From assembly GCF_026625125.1 (NCBI RefSeq), contig NZ_CP113097.1, positions 2,790,001-2,854,000 of the forward strand: a stretch of DNA of 64,000 nucleotides. The letters run 5' to 3'. The notes below the pieces were generated by a model. It made no database searches, was not told where the DNA came from, and was given only the letters and a program-made list of their open reading frames with translations. This stretch comes from Pseudomonas putida. GTDB lineage: Bacteria > Pseudomonadota > Gammaproteobacteria > Pseudomonadales > Pseudomonadaceae. How positions within the stretch are numbered: position 1 is the first letter of the stretch; every line of letters starts with the position of its first letter. Made by a program: the position numbers and the translations under genes. Positions 16,107-25,355 of this stretch are shown here, in pieces.

Positions 16107-16802
16107 TCAGACAGCGTTGGCGATCGAAGAAGCAGCAGCGCCGGTAACGGCGACCACGCGCTGCACGAAGATGCCCGGGGTGATGATGTGTTCCGGGTCC
16201 AGTTCACCGAGTTCGACGATCTGGTCGACCTGAGCGATGGCGGTCTTGGCCGCCATGGCCATGATCGGGCCGAAGTTACGCGCCGCCTTGCGGTAGATCA
16301 GGTTGCCCCAACGGTCACCCTTGTACGCCTTGATCAGCGCGAAGTCGGCGTGCAACGGCATTTCCAGCACGTACTGGCGACCATCGATCTCGCGGGTTTC
16401 CTTGCCTTCGGACAGCAGCGTGCCGTAGCCGGTCGGCGAGAAGAATGCACCGATGCCCGAGCCTGCTGCACGGATACGTTCGGCCAGGTTGCCTTGCGGC
16501 ACCACTTCCAGCTCGATCTTGCCGGCCCGATACAGTTCGTCGAAGACGTAGGAGTCGGACTGGCGTGGGAAGGAGCAGACCACCTTGCGCAAGCTGCCGG
16601 CCTTGAGCAGGGCGGCCAGGCCAATCTCGCCATTGCCGGCGTTGTTGCTGATGATGGTCAGGTCGCGAGTACCGGTATCGATCAGCGCATCGATCAGCTC
16701 GGACGGCATGCCGGCAGTGCCAAAACCACCGACCATGATGGTCGACCCGTCTGTGATTCCTTCCACCGCGCTGGCGATGGACTCATATGTTTTATTGATC
16801 AA
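16107..16802 (-). CDS. pcaI: 3-oxoadipate CoA-transferase subunit A
   Basis: This 231-residue protein, starting INKTYESIASAVEGI, matches the PcaI sequence and length I remember from P. putida, with the glycine-rich VGGFGTAGMP CoA-binding loop near residue 24. The start is a TTG at 16802 with AGGAG 7 bases upstream; an upstream in-frame ATG would add an unrelated extension. It works with PcaJ in aromatic acid breakdown. The PcaR operator at 16955-16980 lies 153 bp upstream, so expression should follow 3-oxoadipate. Confidence 0.95.
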   Translation of the reverse strand: MINKTYESIASAVEGITDGSTIMVGGFGTAGMPSELIDALIDTGTRDLTIISNNAGNGEIGLAALLKAGSLRKVVCSFPRQSDSYVFDELYRAGKIELEVVPQGNLAERIRAAGSGIGAFFSPTGYGTLLSEGKETREIDGRQYVLEMPLHADFALIKAYKGDRWGNLIYRKAARNFGPIMAMAAKTAIAQVDQIVELGELDPEHIITPGIFVQRVVAVTGAAASSIANAV

Positions 16803-16954
16803 AGCGAGCTCCTGGTTGTTCCTGGAGTATGGGTTGTGGGCCTGCCTGGCGCGCCCTTTGAACAGGGGGCCAGCCAGCGCTTGGGACATGTTTGCTGCAT
16901 GTGCTAAGCGTGCCGCAAGATCGGGCACAAGTAGAGAGGGGGTAAGCGGATGGT

Positions 16955-16980
16955 GTGCGATTATCGAACCATTGTGCGAT
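16955..16980 (-). promoter_or_regulatory. PcaR operator/promoter of pcaIJ
   Basis: The minus strand at 16955-16969 reads GTTCGATAATCGCAC, which is the 15-bp PcaR recognition sequence I know from the P. putida pcaIJ promoter, where it overlaps the -10 (GATAAT). A second partial copy, ATCGCAC, lies just upstream (16974-16980), in the -35 area. PcaR with 3-oxoadipate activates there. The 450-bp gap between pcaI and the PfpI gene otherwise shows nothing. Confidence 0.85.
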
Positions 16981-17256
16981 CTGCGGGCGGGGCTGTTGCC
17001 GATGTGGTCAGTGCCAAAGCCCCGTCGATCAACGGTGGTGGGCTAGCGCTGCGCAAGTTTTTCCGGGGTAATCCAAATCGTGCGACCAAGGCCATGCCTT
17101 CGACGGTCATGGCCATTCCCCTTGGACGCGCTCCCGGCGCAGGCAGTGGCTTGTGATAGTGGACCAGGCCGAACACACCACAGCTCGCGCCGTTATCGCT
17201 GACCGTGAGCAGAACAGCAAACACTGCTGTTCACGCGCAGGGCAGCTGGGCGGAAC

Positions 17257-17799
17257 TCAGCCTGCCACGGCTTTGATCAATTGCTCGTTGAAGGCAGGAA
17301 TATCGTCCGGCTGGCGGCTGCTGATCAGGTTGCCATCGACCACCACCTGTTCATCTACCCACGTGCCGCCGGCGTTGCGAATATCATCCTGCAAGGTCTT
17401 GTAGCTGGTCATCCGCTTGCCTTTGACCAACCCACTCGATATCAGCAACCAGGCACCGTGGCAGATGACCGCCAGGGGTCTGCCGGCAGCGTCATGGCTT
17501 TTGACCAGCTGTTGCGCGCCAGGGATCAAGCGAATGGTGTCGGAGTTCTGAACGCCGCCGGGCAGCACCAGGGCATCGTAAAGATCGACCTGGGCATTGT
17601 CGAAAGTCGTATCCACGGTGAATTCGTCGGCGGGCTTGTCATGGTTCCAGCCTCGGACCGTACCTTCTTTCTCACCCAGGATGTCGACCACCGCGCCGCT
17701 CTTTTCCAAAGCCTCACGGGGGCCGGTCAGTTCCACCTGCTCGAAGCCCTCAGTGACCAGAAACGCCACGCGCTTACCGCTCAGTTGTGCATTCATCAT
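17257..17799 (-). CDS. PfpI/DJ-1-family protein
   Basis: This 180-residue protein of the type 1 glutamine-amidotransferase fold has the nucleophile elbow AVICHGAW (cysteine near residue 113) and a conserved glutamate in the N-terminal VTEGFEQVEL. Relatives include PfpI, YhbO and YajL, reported as proteases or as deglycases/chaperones in carbonyl and oxidative stress. Two adjacent ATG codons (17799, 17796) follow GGAG. It lies 79 bp downstream of the SDR gene on the same strand, and the two may form a stress operon. Confidence 0.88.
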   Translation of the reverse strand: MMNAQLSGKRVAFLVTEGFEQVELTGPREALEKSGAVVDILGEKEGTVRGWNHDKPADEFTVDTTFDNAQVDLYDALVLPGGVQNSDTIRLIPGAQQLVKSHDAAGRPLAVICHGAWLLISSGLVKGKRMTSYKTLQDDIRNAGGTWVDEQVVVDGNLISSRQPDDIPAFNEQLIKAVAG

Positions 17800-17877
17800 T
17801 GATCTCCTTTACCAATAAACCTTCAATAGGGGCCCGCCATGGCGAGCAAAGTTCCTGCTCGATGCTCAGCGGTGTGC

Positions 17878-19206
17878 TTAGCGGCGCCTGCGTGGCGAGC
17901 GGGTGGCGGCGAGCCCGGCGATGACACCGACGGCTGCCGCAACCACCCACAGGGTCATGTTGCCGTTGCTGGATTTCCAGCCGCCCTCCACGCTGCGCCG
18001 GTCATTGGTTGGCTCGAACAGGTTGCCAGAGGTGATCTGTGCACTGGGGCTGCGGTTCAACGCCCTGCGTGTCAGCCACCCTGTGACCAGCGCCAGGCGC
18101 GGCACGAGGTAGCTCGCCAGGTGGGCAAGGCGGGCGGCAGTGCCAACGGTGGTGTGGGCGCGAGGGGAAATAGCGCTGGCCACCATGGCCCTGGCTACCT
18201 GCTGCGGGTCGTAGATCGGCCCGGGCGGTGTGAGCGCATGGCCGGTGTAATTGCCACCATCCCTGAAGCCCGGGGTGTCCATGACCGCTGGATAAATGTC
18301 GCAGACGTGGATGTCCGGGAACTCGGTCAATTCGCCGCGCAGCGCCTCGGTCAGCCCGCGCAGGCCGAACTTGCTCGCCGAATAGGCCGCCGCGTAGGGT
18401 TGGGCGATCCAGCTTCCCAGTGACAGGGTGTTGATGAGAATGCCGCTGCGTTGGGCCTTGAAATAGGGCAGGGCCACGTAGGCGCCACGCAGGTAACCGA
18501 TCAGGTCGGTCTGAATGACCTGTTCGTGTGCTTGCAGCGGTGTTTGCTCAAAGTTGCCCACCGCGCCAACGCCGGCATTATTGACCCAGATATCGATCCG
18601 TCCGTGGCCAAATTCGGCAGCCTGTGTGGCCAGCGCCTGCACCTGGTCGCTGCGGGTAACGTCGGTGACGATCGCCACGGCGTCTGTGCCACAGTCGGTG
18701 CACTCATCCAGCACATCGAACAAGGCTTGCTCATCGCGTGCAGCGAGCACCAACCGCGCGCCGGTGCAAGCGAATGCATGCGCCGCGGCCCTGCCTATAC
18801 CACTGGAAGCGCCGGTGATGACCACGACCTTGCCACGCAACGGGCCCTTTAACGGGGTAGGGGCTGCAGGCTGGGCAGGTTCTGGGGCCTGCTCGAGGTT
18901 GTCCGCGGTAGGTGCGAGGGTGGCGCTGGCGGGTATCTTCGAGAGCTGCAGGGCCGTGCCGTCGATCAGCACCAGCTTCATGCCCTCGATGGTGCCCGCC
19001 ACCCGGTCCGGGAAAACGGGTTCACCCTGCGCATCCAGGCTGTCATAGAGGAATTTCGTCCCTTCGAGCCAGCCTACTGCCGTGAGCAGCTCAGCGCCGA
19101 GGTAATACTTCCCGTCCTGAAAGAAACCAGGGAACTGATGAGCGCGCTCGACGTTCTCCACGCTGTAGCGTTCGCCTGGTTTCATGCCTGTCGCTTGATC
19201 GATCAT
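17878..19206 (-). CDS. SDR-family oxidoreductase with N-terminal domain and C-terminal membrane anchor
   Basis: The protein has 442 residues. Residues 1-120 form an extra domain of unknown role followed by a proline-rich linker. The short-chain dehydrogenase domain then has the NAD(P) motif TGASSGIG, NNAG, and the active-site serine and YSASK (Y and K). A hydrophobic segment near the C-terminus (LWVVAAAVGVIAGLAAT) ends in an arginine cluster and should anchor it to the inner membrane. The ATG at 19206 has AAGGGG 8 bases upstream. The substrate is not known. The gene precedes that of the PfpI-like protein. Confidence 0.85.
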   Translation of the reverse strand: MIDQATGMKPGERYSVENVERAHQFPGFFQDGKYYLGAELLTAVGWLEGTKFLYDSLDAQGEPVFPDRVAGTIEGMKLVLIDGTALQLSKIPASATLAPTADNLEQAPEPAQPAAPTPLKGPLRGKVVVITGASSGIGRAAAHAFACTGARLVLAARDEQALFDVLDECTDCGTDAVAIVTDVTRSDQVQALATQAAEFGHGRIDIWVNNAGVGAVGNFEQTPLQAHEQVIQTDLIGYLRGAYVALPYFKAQRSGILINTLSLGSWIAQPYAAAYSASKFGLRGLTEALRGELTEFPDIHVCDIYPAVMDTPGFRDGGNYTGHALTPPGPIYDPQQVARAMVASAISPRAHTTVGTAARLAHLASYLVPRLALVTGWLTRRALNRSPSAQITSGNLFEPTNDRRSVEGGWKSSNGNMTLWVVAAAVGVIAGLAATRSPRRRR

Positions 19207-19444
19207 GGTTCGAACCCCTTCGGTCAAAGGCCAGCGATCGCTTGGCGTTTGCTGTGTTCGTCGGACTCTGCGAGGCACAAGCCCCAATGAGGAGTGACTA
19301 AGCAACTGAAGCCGGCAGAGGCAGCAAAGTTCAGAGCAGATGGCAGGCGGCATGAGCAAGGCAACGAGCCCAAATGCGGATGGCGTGAACTTGCCGGATC
19401 TTCAGGCGGTCCACCGTCACTCAAGAATGGAAAAGGGAGTGAGG

Positions 19445-19831
19445 ATGTCGACACCTGGCAAGCTCCGGACGCGTGCAACAGTGCTCTGCTTTCGCAGTGG
19501 CCGACTGTTGTTGGTGCGCCGTAAATCGCGTGGATGGAATTTCCCAGGTGGCAGCGTCAAGCCGCATGAGTGCCCCCTCAGTGCTGCCGTTCGTGAACTC
19601 CAGGAAGAAACGGGTATCCGCCGGCAACGCTTGGTACAGCTGTGTACTATCCGTGCCGGTCGAATTGTCCATCACATCTTTACCTTGCAGATCGATGAAC
19701 GAGACCGGCCTGTGCCGCAGAACGAAATCGTGGCGTGCAAGTGGGTACAGCGCCGCAAGCTGGGACCGTCCCGGCTAGGGCCCGCAGCTGCTGAACTGCT
19801 GGCGCGCAAGCTTCCGGCCTTGGTCGCTTGA
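19445..19831 (+). CDS. Nudix hydrolase
   Basis: This 128-residue protein has a complete Nudix box G-x5-E-x7-REL-x-EE-x-GI at about residues 34-56. Nudix enzymes cleave nucleoside diphosphates linked to another group, for example oxidised nucleotides or nucleotide sugars, using magnesium. The ATG at 19445 is preceded by AGGGAG; an in-frame ATG at 19427 is possible. It is divergent from the SDR gene. The exact substrate is unknown. Confidence 0.85.
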   Translation: MSTPGKLRTRATVLCFRSGRLLLVRRKSRGWNFPGGSVKPHECPLSAAVRELQEETGIRRQRLVQLCTIRAGRIVHHIFTLQIDERDRPVPQNEIVACKWVQRRKLGPSRLGPAAAELLARKLPALVA

Positions 19832-20018
19832 CTGGAGAAGGTAGCGCTGTAGCTAGGCAAATGATGCCCGAGGGTTGGGCACTAAGCCGGTGAATCTCCT
19901 TGTTTCAGGCGCGCCACGTTACAGGCCAGCCACTCCATCCGGCCCGATTGTGCAAGTGCCCGGCGCGTGCAAACCCATCGGCTCATTTCCAGACAAAGCC
20001 ATTACTTCAAGATGGCAG

Positions 20019-20047
20019 TTGACCTGAACCGTTTTTGATGGTCATCT
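20019..20047 (+). promoter_or_regulatory. Likely sigma-70 promoter of the cobalamin riboswitch transcript
   Basis: TTGACC at 20019-20024 and TCATCT at 20042-20047 are spaced by 17 bp, which puts the start near 20054 at the riboswitch boundary. The rest of the 529-bp gap between the Nudix gene and the TonB receptor gene (19832-20360) is riboswitch or plain sequence. Confidence 0.45.
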
Positions 20048-20053
20048 GCGCGC

Positions 20054-20245
20054 CTGTTTCAGGTGCCCCCTGCCGCCGTGCATGGGGTGAAACGGGAAGC
20101 CGGTTCGTCATCCTCGCGATGATCAGTCCGGCGCTGCCCCCGCAACGGTATGCGAGCGAAGTATTCGACACACCACTGTGCCTCGGCATGGGAAGGTGAA
20201 TGCTTCATGACCCTCGCGAGCCCGGAGACCGGCCTGAAGCACAGT
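20054..20245 (+). promoter_or_regulatory. Cobalamin (adenosylcobalamin) riboswitch
   Basis: Hallmarks in order are TTTCAGGTGCCCC, a GGTGAAACGGGAAGCCGGT-like segment, GCTGCCCCCGCAACGGT (the conserved core), the CCACTG segment, CATGGGAAGG, and the closing GAGCCCGGAGACCGGCC. Together they match the conserved B12 riboswitch core and order. It lies 115 bp before the TonB receptor start, so cobalamin excess should repress the receptor and the ABC genes behind it. Confidence 0.93.
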
Positions 20246-20360
20246 TTGGCAAACCCGCGGTGGGCGGGCGCAGGCCGGTTTCCGTGGGCGTGCGCGCCTG
20301 CGCGTTCCCCATGCGTTGTTCCCTCCGGGATTCTTTCATTCCTGCTGCAAGTGGAAAGAT

Positions 20361-22499
20361 ATGTCCCGCTACTCGCTTTTCAGTTCTCTGCCAGGCACGT
20401 TGATGCGTGCAAGCCTGGTGCCTTGTGTTTTCATCACCGTCCCGGCGTACGGCGCCGAAGTTGACCAGGCACTGGCGTTACCGGCTACCGCCATTACAGG
20501 CACCCTCGGGCAAGACACCCCACCGGATCTGCATACCCCCAGCACCAGTGGTTCGCGTCTGAACCTCACACCCCTGGAAACGCCTGCGAGCGTCACCAGC
20601 ATCAGCGCCGAGCAGATTCAAGCCCGCAACAACAACACCGTCCAGGATGCAGTGACGCGCTCGCCCGGCATCACCTTCATCGGTACCCCCGGCAACGGCG
20701 GCACGGCGCTCTCGGCCCGAGGGTTTACCGGGCACAGCTCCACCATGCAGCTGTACGACGGCACCCGGCTGTACGTGGGCGCCGGCACCGTCACCTTTCC
20801 TGTGGACACCTGGTCGGTCGAGCGCATCGACGTGCTGCGCGGCCCGGCATCGGTGCTCTATGGCGAGGGTGCCACGGGCGCGGTCATCAACGTGGTGCCG
20901 AAAAAGCCCTTCGATGGGGAAGTGCGCAACCATGTACGCTTGGGCTATGGCTCCAACGATCGTCGGCAGGTGGCGCTGGACAGCGGCGGCTCGCTGACCG
21001 ATACGCTGAGCTACCGACTGAACCTCAACAAGCTTGCCAGTAACGGCTGGGTCGACCGCGGTGAATCAGAAAGCATCGCCGTCAGCGGCGCGTTGCACTG
21101 GCAACCGAATGACGACCTCAGCGTCACCCTCAGCCACGATTACGGTGATCAGGACCCACAGCAGTACTTCGGTACACCGCTGGTCAACGGGCATTACCAG
21201 GAGTCGATACGCGACCACAATTACAACGTCGATAACGCCGAGGTCCGCTACAACGACCAGTCCACGCGGCTGGTCACTGACTGGGTGATCAGCGACAACC
21301 TCACCGCCAGCAATCAGTTGTACTTCCTCAAGGCTCAACGCCGCTGGCGCAACGCCGAGAGCTATACCTGGCTGCCGGGTGGTCAGGTGCAGCGCAGCAA
21401 CTTCATCAGCATCAAGCAGGTCCAGGAGCAGATCGGCGATCGCCAGTCGTTTACCTTGCAGCATTCGCTGTTCGGGCTGGACAGCCAGACGGTGGTCGGC
21501 GCCGACTACAACTCGATCCGGTTCGTGCGCAAGCATGACTTCGGCAACACCCACACCGATACCGTGCCGCTGTCCGGTTCGGGTGGCGGCGACTACATCA
21601 GCACTGACCCCTACCGCTCGCGCGAAGCCAACCAGGCCAAGCAGTTCTCGTTGTTCGCCGAAAACCGTACGCAGCTTACCGAGCGGTTGTCGTTGATTAC
21701 CGGGGTGCGGCGTGACCAGGTGCACCTGGACCGTGATGATCTGGATACCGATACCCGGTCGGATCGCAGCCTGAATGGCGACAACTGGCGAGCGGGCCTG
21801 GTGTTCGCGCTTAGCCAGGACCTCTCGGTCTACGGCCAGTACGCCACCAGCACCGAGGGCGTCAGCAACCTGCTGACGCTCAGCGCCGCGCAACAAAGCT
21901 GGGACCTGAGCACCGCCAAACAGACCGAGGTGGGCATCAAGCAGATGCTGCCTGAGGGCCGTGGCGAGTGGACCCTGGCGGCCTACCACATCGTCAAGAA
22001 GAAGCTGCTCAGCACCGATCCGCTCAACCCGACGGTGCAGCAACAGATCGGCCAGCAGTCTTCGGACGGCATCGAAGTCACGCTGGCGCTACGCCTGCCC
22101 TACGATATGCAGCTTTCAGCCAACGCCGCCTGGGTGCGTGCCGAATACGACGAGTTTGCCAGCGGCAGCAACGACTACAGTGGCAACCGGCCCGTCAACG
22201 TACCGCGGCGTTCGGCCAACCTGTGGTTGAGCAAGGACTTCGGTCAGCGCTTCAGCGCCGGGGCAGGGGCGCGTTATGTCGACAGCCGCTATGGCGATAA
22301 CGCCAACACCGTGCAGGTGCCGAGCTACACCGTGGTCGATGCCAACGTCGACTGGCATGTCCAACCTGATCTCACGCTGGGCCTGCAAGTGAACAATCTG
22401 TTCGACCGCCAGTACGCCACCACCACAGACAACAACGGCCTGCAGTGGTACCTGGGCGAGCCGCGTTCGTTCTTCGTGACGGCTGACTACAGCTTCTGA
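20361..22499 (+). CDS. TonB-dependent outer-membrane receptor (probably corrinoid)
   Basis: This 712-residue protein has a signal peptide (cleavage near AYGAE), a plug domain with TPLETPASVTSISAEQI and RIDVLRGPASVLYGEG, and a 22-strand-type barrel ending in aromatic FFVTADYSF. The plug resembles the FpvA/FecA style more than E. coli BtuB. The riboswitch in its leader and the ABC importer behind it point to cobalamin or another corrinoid. The ATG at 20361 has GGAAAG upstream; the longer open frame includes riboswitch DNA. Confidence 0.88.
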   Translation: MSRYSLFSSLPGTLMRASLVPCVFITVPAYGAEVDQALALPATAITGTLGQDTPPDLHTPSTSGSRLNLTPLETPASVTSISAEQIQARNNNTVQDAVTRSPGITFIGTPGNGGTALSARGFTGHSSTMQLYDGTRLYVGAGTVTFPVDTWSVERIDVLRGPASVLYGEGATGAVINVVPKKPFDGEVRNHVRLGYGSNDRRQVALDSGGSLTDTLSYRLNLNKLASNGWVDRGESESIAVSGALHWQPNDDLSVTLSHDYGDQDPQQYFGTPLVNGHYQESIRDHNYNVDNAEVRYNDQSTRLVTDWVISDNLTASNQLYFLKAQRRWRNAESYTWLPGGQVQRSNFISIKQVQEQIGDRQSFTLQHSLFGLDSQTVVGADYNSIRFVRKHDFGNTHTDTVPLSGSGGGDYISTDPYRSREANQAKQFSLFAENRTQLTERLSLITGVRRDQVHLDRDDLDTDTRSDRSLNGDNWRAGLVFALSQDLSVYGQYATSTEGVSNLLTLSAAQQSWDLSTAKQTEVGIKQMLPEGRGEWTLAAYHIVKKKLLSTDPLNPTVQQQIGQQSSDGIEVTLALRLPYDMQLSANAAWVRAEYDEFASGSNDYSGNRPVNVPRRSANLWLSKDFGQRFSAGAGARYVDSRYGDNANTVQVPSYTVVDANVDWHVQPDLTLGLQVNNLFDRQYATTTDNNGLQWYLGEPRSFFVTADYSF

Positions 22500-22508
22500 C
22501 GGGGCCGC

Positions 22509-22528
22509 CACCGGCCTTCGGGCCGGTG
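22509..22528 (+). other. Intercistronic UUCG hairpin
   Basis: CACCGGCC-TTCG-GGCCGGTG forms a very stable 8-bp stem with a UUCG loop between the receptor stop and the ATPase start, with no T-run. It may lower expression of the importer relative to the receptor or protect the receptor mRNA end. Confidence 0.55.
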
Positions 22529-22546
22529 CTTGCTGGAGTGGGTTCA

Positions 22547-23332
22547 ATGATGCATCTGAAAATCGACGGCCTGCATTGGTCTGTGCCTGAGCGAGGCGGC
22601 AGGCAACGCCCGTTGCTGCACGCCGTGGATCTGTGTGTCGGCAAGGGAGAGTTCGTTGGGCTGATTGGCCCCAACGGCAGCGGCAAGACCAGCTTGCTGC
22701 GCTGCGCCTACCGGGCTACGCAGCCAACCGCAGGCCAGGTCAGCTTGAACGGCGTCGAGTTGTGGCAGCGCAACCCGCGCTGGTGCGCCCAACGCATTGC
22801 CGTGGTTCTGCAGGAGTTTCCAGAGGAGTTCGGGTTGAGTGTCGGCGAAGTGGTCGCCATGGGCCGCTCGCCGCACAAATCGCTGTTTGAAGGGGACACA
22901 GCCGACGATCTGCAACTGGTCGCTGAGGTGCTCGAACGGGTAGGGCTGAGCGGCTACCGCGAACGGACCTTCGCCACGTTGTCGGGAGGTGAAAAGCAGC
23001 GAGTGCTGCTGGCCCGTGCGCTGGTACAGCGCCCTGAAATGCTCATTCTCGATGAACCGACCAACCATCTCGACCCCCGCTATCAACTCGGGTTGCTGCA
23101 GCATTTGCGAGGCCTGGGCCTGAGCACCCTGGCCAGTTTTCACGACCTCAACCTGGCAGCGGCGTTTTGCGACCGCTTGTACGTCATCGACGGCGGGCGA
23201 ATCATTGCCAGCGGCGCGCCGCAGCAGGTGTTGACCGTCGAGCTACTGTGGCAGGTCTTCGGCCTGCAAGCGCTGATCGACACGCACCCGCTGCATCCTT
23301 ACCCACGCATTACCTGGATAACCCGGCCATGA
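22547..23332 (+). CDS. ABC transporter ATPase, BtuD/FecE type
   Basis: This 261-residue ATPase has Walker A GPNGSGKTS (about residues 42-50), the signature LSGGEKQRV, Walker B MLILDEPTNHLD and a switch histidine in ASFHDL. It belongs to the siderophore/B12 importer class. The start is ATG at 22547 with GGAG 8 bases upstream. Its stop overlaps the next gene's start (ATGA), so the importer subunits are coupled. Corrinoid import is inferred from the riboswitch. Confidence 0.9.
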   Translation: MMHLKIDGLHWSVPERGGRQRPLLHAVDLCVGKGEFVGLIGPNGSGKTSLLRCAYRATQPTAGQVSLNGVELWQRNPRWCAQRIAVVLQEFPEEFGLSVGEVVAMGRSPHKSLFEGDTADDLQLVAEVLERVGLSGYRERTFATLSGGEKQRVLLARALVQRPEMLILDEPTNHLDPRYQLGLLQHLRGLGLSTLASFHDLNLAAAFCDRLYVIDGGRIIASGAPQQVLTVELLWQVFGLQALIDTHPLHPYPRITWITRP

Positions 23333-24297
23333 ACATCTACGCCTTGATCGGCCTGTTGTCTCTGCTGATGGCATTGCCCATCGCGGCCAGTGAATACCCA
23401 TTGAACATCCGCAGTTGTGAGCGTTCGGTGAGTTTCAGCAAAGCGCCGCAGCGGGTTGTGGTGCACGATGTGAACATGACCGCCATGCTGTTGCACCTGG
23501 GCCTGCGCGAGCGCATCGTCGGTTACACCGGCTTTACCCGCCACAAACACCGCGACCCATGGATCGATGATGCGCTGGAGGGCGTGCCGCAACTGGCCAG
23601 TCGTTACCCCTCCATCGAAACCTTGCTGGCGATAGACGCCGACTTGTTCTTCGCTGGCTGGAACTACGGCATGCACGTGGGTGGCCCGGTCACGCCCGCA
23701 ACGCTGGCAGCGTTTGAGATCCCGGTCTATGAACTGAGCGAGTCGTGCTCCTGGGTCATGCCCCAGCAACGCGCCAGCTTCGATGATGTCTCCCGCGACC
23801 TGGGCAATCTGGGCCGCATCTTCAGTGTCGAGCCGCAAGCCGAAGCCCTCACGGCGCACATGCGCCAGCAGGTTGCCGAGGTGCGCAGGCGGGTAGCTCA
23901 GGCGCAGCATCGGCCACGGGTATTCCTTTACGACAGCGGTGAAGACCGGCCGACCACGTCGGGGCGCCTGGGCATGCCGCAGGCCTTGGTCGATGCTGCC
24001 GGTGGCGTGAATGTGATGCAGGACGTGGCGGCCAGCTGGACGCAGGTGAACTGGGAGAGCGTGGTGGAACGCGACCCTGAAGTGATTTTGATCGTCGATT
24101 ACGGCCCTAGAACCTGGCAGCAGAAGCGCGACTTCCTGTTGCGCCAACCTGCGTTGAAGGATGTGCGGGCCATACGCGAGCAGCGCTTTGTCCCCTTGAC
24201 GTACCTGCAAGTCACCCCTTCGGTGGAAAACGCCGAGGCCGTCGCGAAGATCGCGCGGGCGTTGCATCCGGCGTTGTTCAAGGAGGCAACACCATGA
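23329..24297 (+). CDS. Periplasmic substrate-binding protein, BtuF/FepB type
   Basis: This 322-residue protein has a signal peptide (MNIYALIGLLSLLMALPIAAS) and the class III binding-protein pattern: RVVVHDVNMTAMLLHLGL, ETLLAIDADLFFAGWNY, and the C-terminal AEAVAKIARALHPALF. It delivers the ligand to the FecCD-type permease encoded behind it, which overlaps its stop. Corrinoid is the most likely ligand, given the riboswitch; a siderophore is the alternative. Confidence 0.88.
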   Translation: MNIYALIGLLSLLMALPIAASEYPLNIRSCERSVSFSKAPQRVVVHDVNMTAMLLHLGLRERIVGYTGFTRHKHRDPWIDDALEGVPQLASRYPSIETLLAIDADLFFAGWNYGMHVGGPVTPATLAAFEIPVYELSESCSWVMPQQRASFDDVSRDLGNLGRIFSVEPQAEALTAHMRQQVAEVRRRVAQAQHRPRVFLYDSGEDRPTTSGRLGMPQALVDAAGGVNVMQDVAASWTQVNWESVVERDPEVILIVDYGPRTWQQKRDFLLRQPALKDVRAIREQRFVPLTYLQVTPSVENAEAVAKIARALHPALFKEATP

Positions 24298-25313
24298 CCT
24301 GGGGGCGCAGCCCGGGGAGTTATCGCTGGCTGATCGTGATCCTGGTTGTGCTGTTGGTGCTTTCTTCAGTGATCGCTCTGGCATTCGGCCCGGCCTCGGT
24401 CCCGGTGGGCCATGTGTTCGGGATCGTTGCCCAGCAGTTGGGCGTCGATCTTCCGGGAGCGTGGAGCAACAGCCAGGCGCAGATCGTCTGGATGATCCGC
24501 GCACCGCGTGTGTTGTTAGGGGTAGTGGTAGGCGCGGGGCTGGCATTGGTGGGTACCGCCCTGCAGGCCGTCACGCGCAATCCGCTGGCCGACCCGCACC
24601 TGCTGGGCGTGAGCTCTGGCGCCGCGCTGGGCGCGGTGCTGGTCATGCTGTACCTCGGCGAATTCATCGGCGTGTTCAGCCTGCCCCTGGCAGCTTTTGT
24701 GGGGGCAGCGGCGAGCATGCTGTTGGTTATCGCCGTGGCCAGGCGTGGAGGGCGCATGGAGAGTGACCGCCTGCTTTTGGCGGGTGTCGCGGTGTCATTC
24801 GTCCTGATGGCCTTGGTCAACCTGTTGCTGTACACCGCTGACCAGCATGCTGCAGCCTCGGTGGTGTTCTGGATGTTGGGTGGGCTGGGCGCGGCGCGCT
24901 GGAGCGTTATCGGCTTGCCGGCAGTGTGTGTGTTGCTTGGGTTGCTTGTGCTACAGGTGATGGGGCGTGGCCTGAACGCGCTCATGAGCGGAGAGCAGAC
25001 CGCGATCAGCCTGGGGTTCAGCGGCCGCCGCCTGCGTCTTCATGTATTCATCTGCACGTCGTTGCTGACAGGGGTGCTGGTTTCGCTTTCGGGCGCCATA
25101 GGCTTCGTGGGGCTGATGGTGCCGCACGTGGCGCGTGCGCTGGTGGGGGCGGAAAACCGGCGGTTGATGCCGGTCAGCGCGCTGCTCGGCGGGCTGTTCA
25201 TCGTTTGGGTGGATGTGGCTGCGCGCACGCTGATCGCGCCGGAGGACCTGCCGATTGGCATTGCCACTGCAGCCTTGGGTGGGCTGTTCTTCATCGTGCT
25301 GCTCAAGCGTTGA
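24294..25313 (+). CDS. FecCD-family ABC permease
   Basis: This 339-residue protein has about nine or ten membrane segments and the FecCD motifs VRAPRVLLG-like MIRAPRVLLG (about 63-72), TRNPLADPHLLGVSSGA (about 95-111) and GFVGLMVPHVARALVG (about 266-281). It forms the dimeric channel of the importer with the ATPase and binding protein genes just upstream. It ends the operon, followed by a strong hairpin at 25317-25348. Confidence 0.92.
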   Translation: MTWGRSPGSYRWLIVILVVLLVLSSVIALAFGPASVPVGHVFGIVAQQLGVDLPGAWSNSQAQIVWMIRAPRVLLGVVVGAGLALVGTALQAVTRNPLADPHLLGVSSGAALGAVLVMLYLGEFIGVFSLPLAAFVGAAASMLLVIAVARRGGRMESDRLLLAGVAVSFVLMALVNLLLYTADQHAAASVVFWMLGGLGAARWSVIGLPAVCVLLGLLVLQVMGRGLNALMSGEQTAISLGFSGRRLRLHVFICTSLLTGVLVSLSGAIGFVGLMVPHVARALVGAENRRLMPVSALLGGLFIVWVDVAARTLIAPEDLPIGIATAALGGLFFIVLLKR

Positions 25314-25316
25314 GAG

Positions 25317-25348
25317 CACGGCAAGCGACGGCCTGGTCGCTTGCCGTG
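25317..25348. terminator. Bidirectional terminator between convergent operons
   Basis: CACGGCAAGCGA pairs with TCGCTTGCCGTG across an 8-base loop, between the permease stop (25313) and the stop of the convergent TonB receptor gene (25356). Confidence 0.75.
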
Positions 25349-25355
25349 TCTTGCG

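Noticed and set aside
16961..17224. 87-codon minus-strand frame between pcaI and the PfpI gene
   Set aside because: It covers the PcaR promoter region and has no ribosome-binding site or recognisable sequence.
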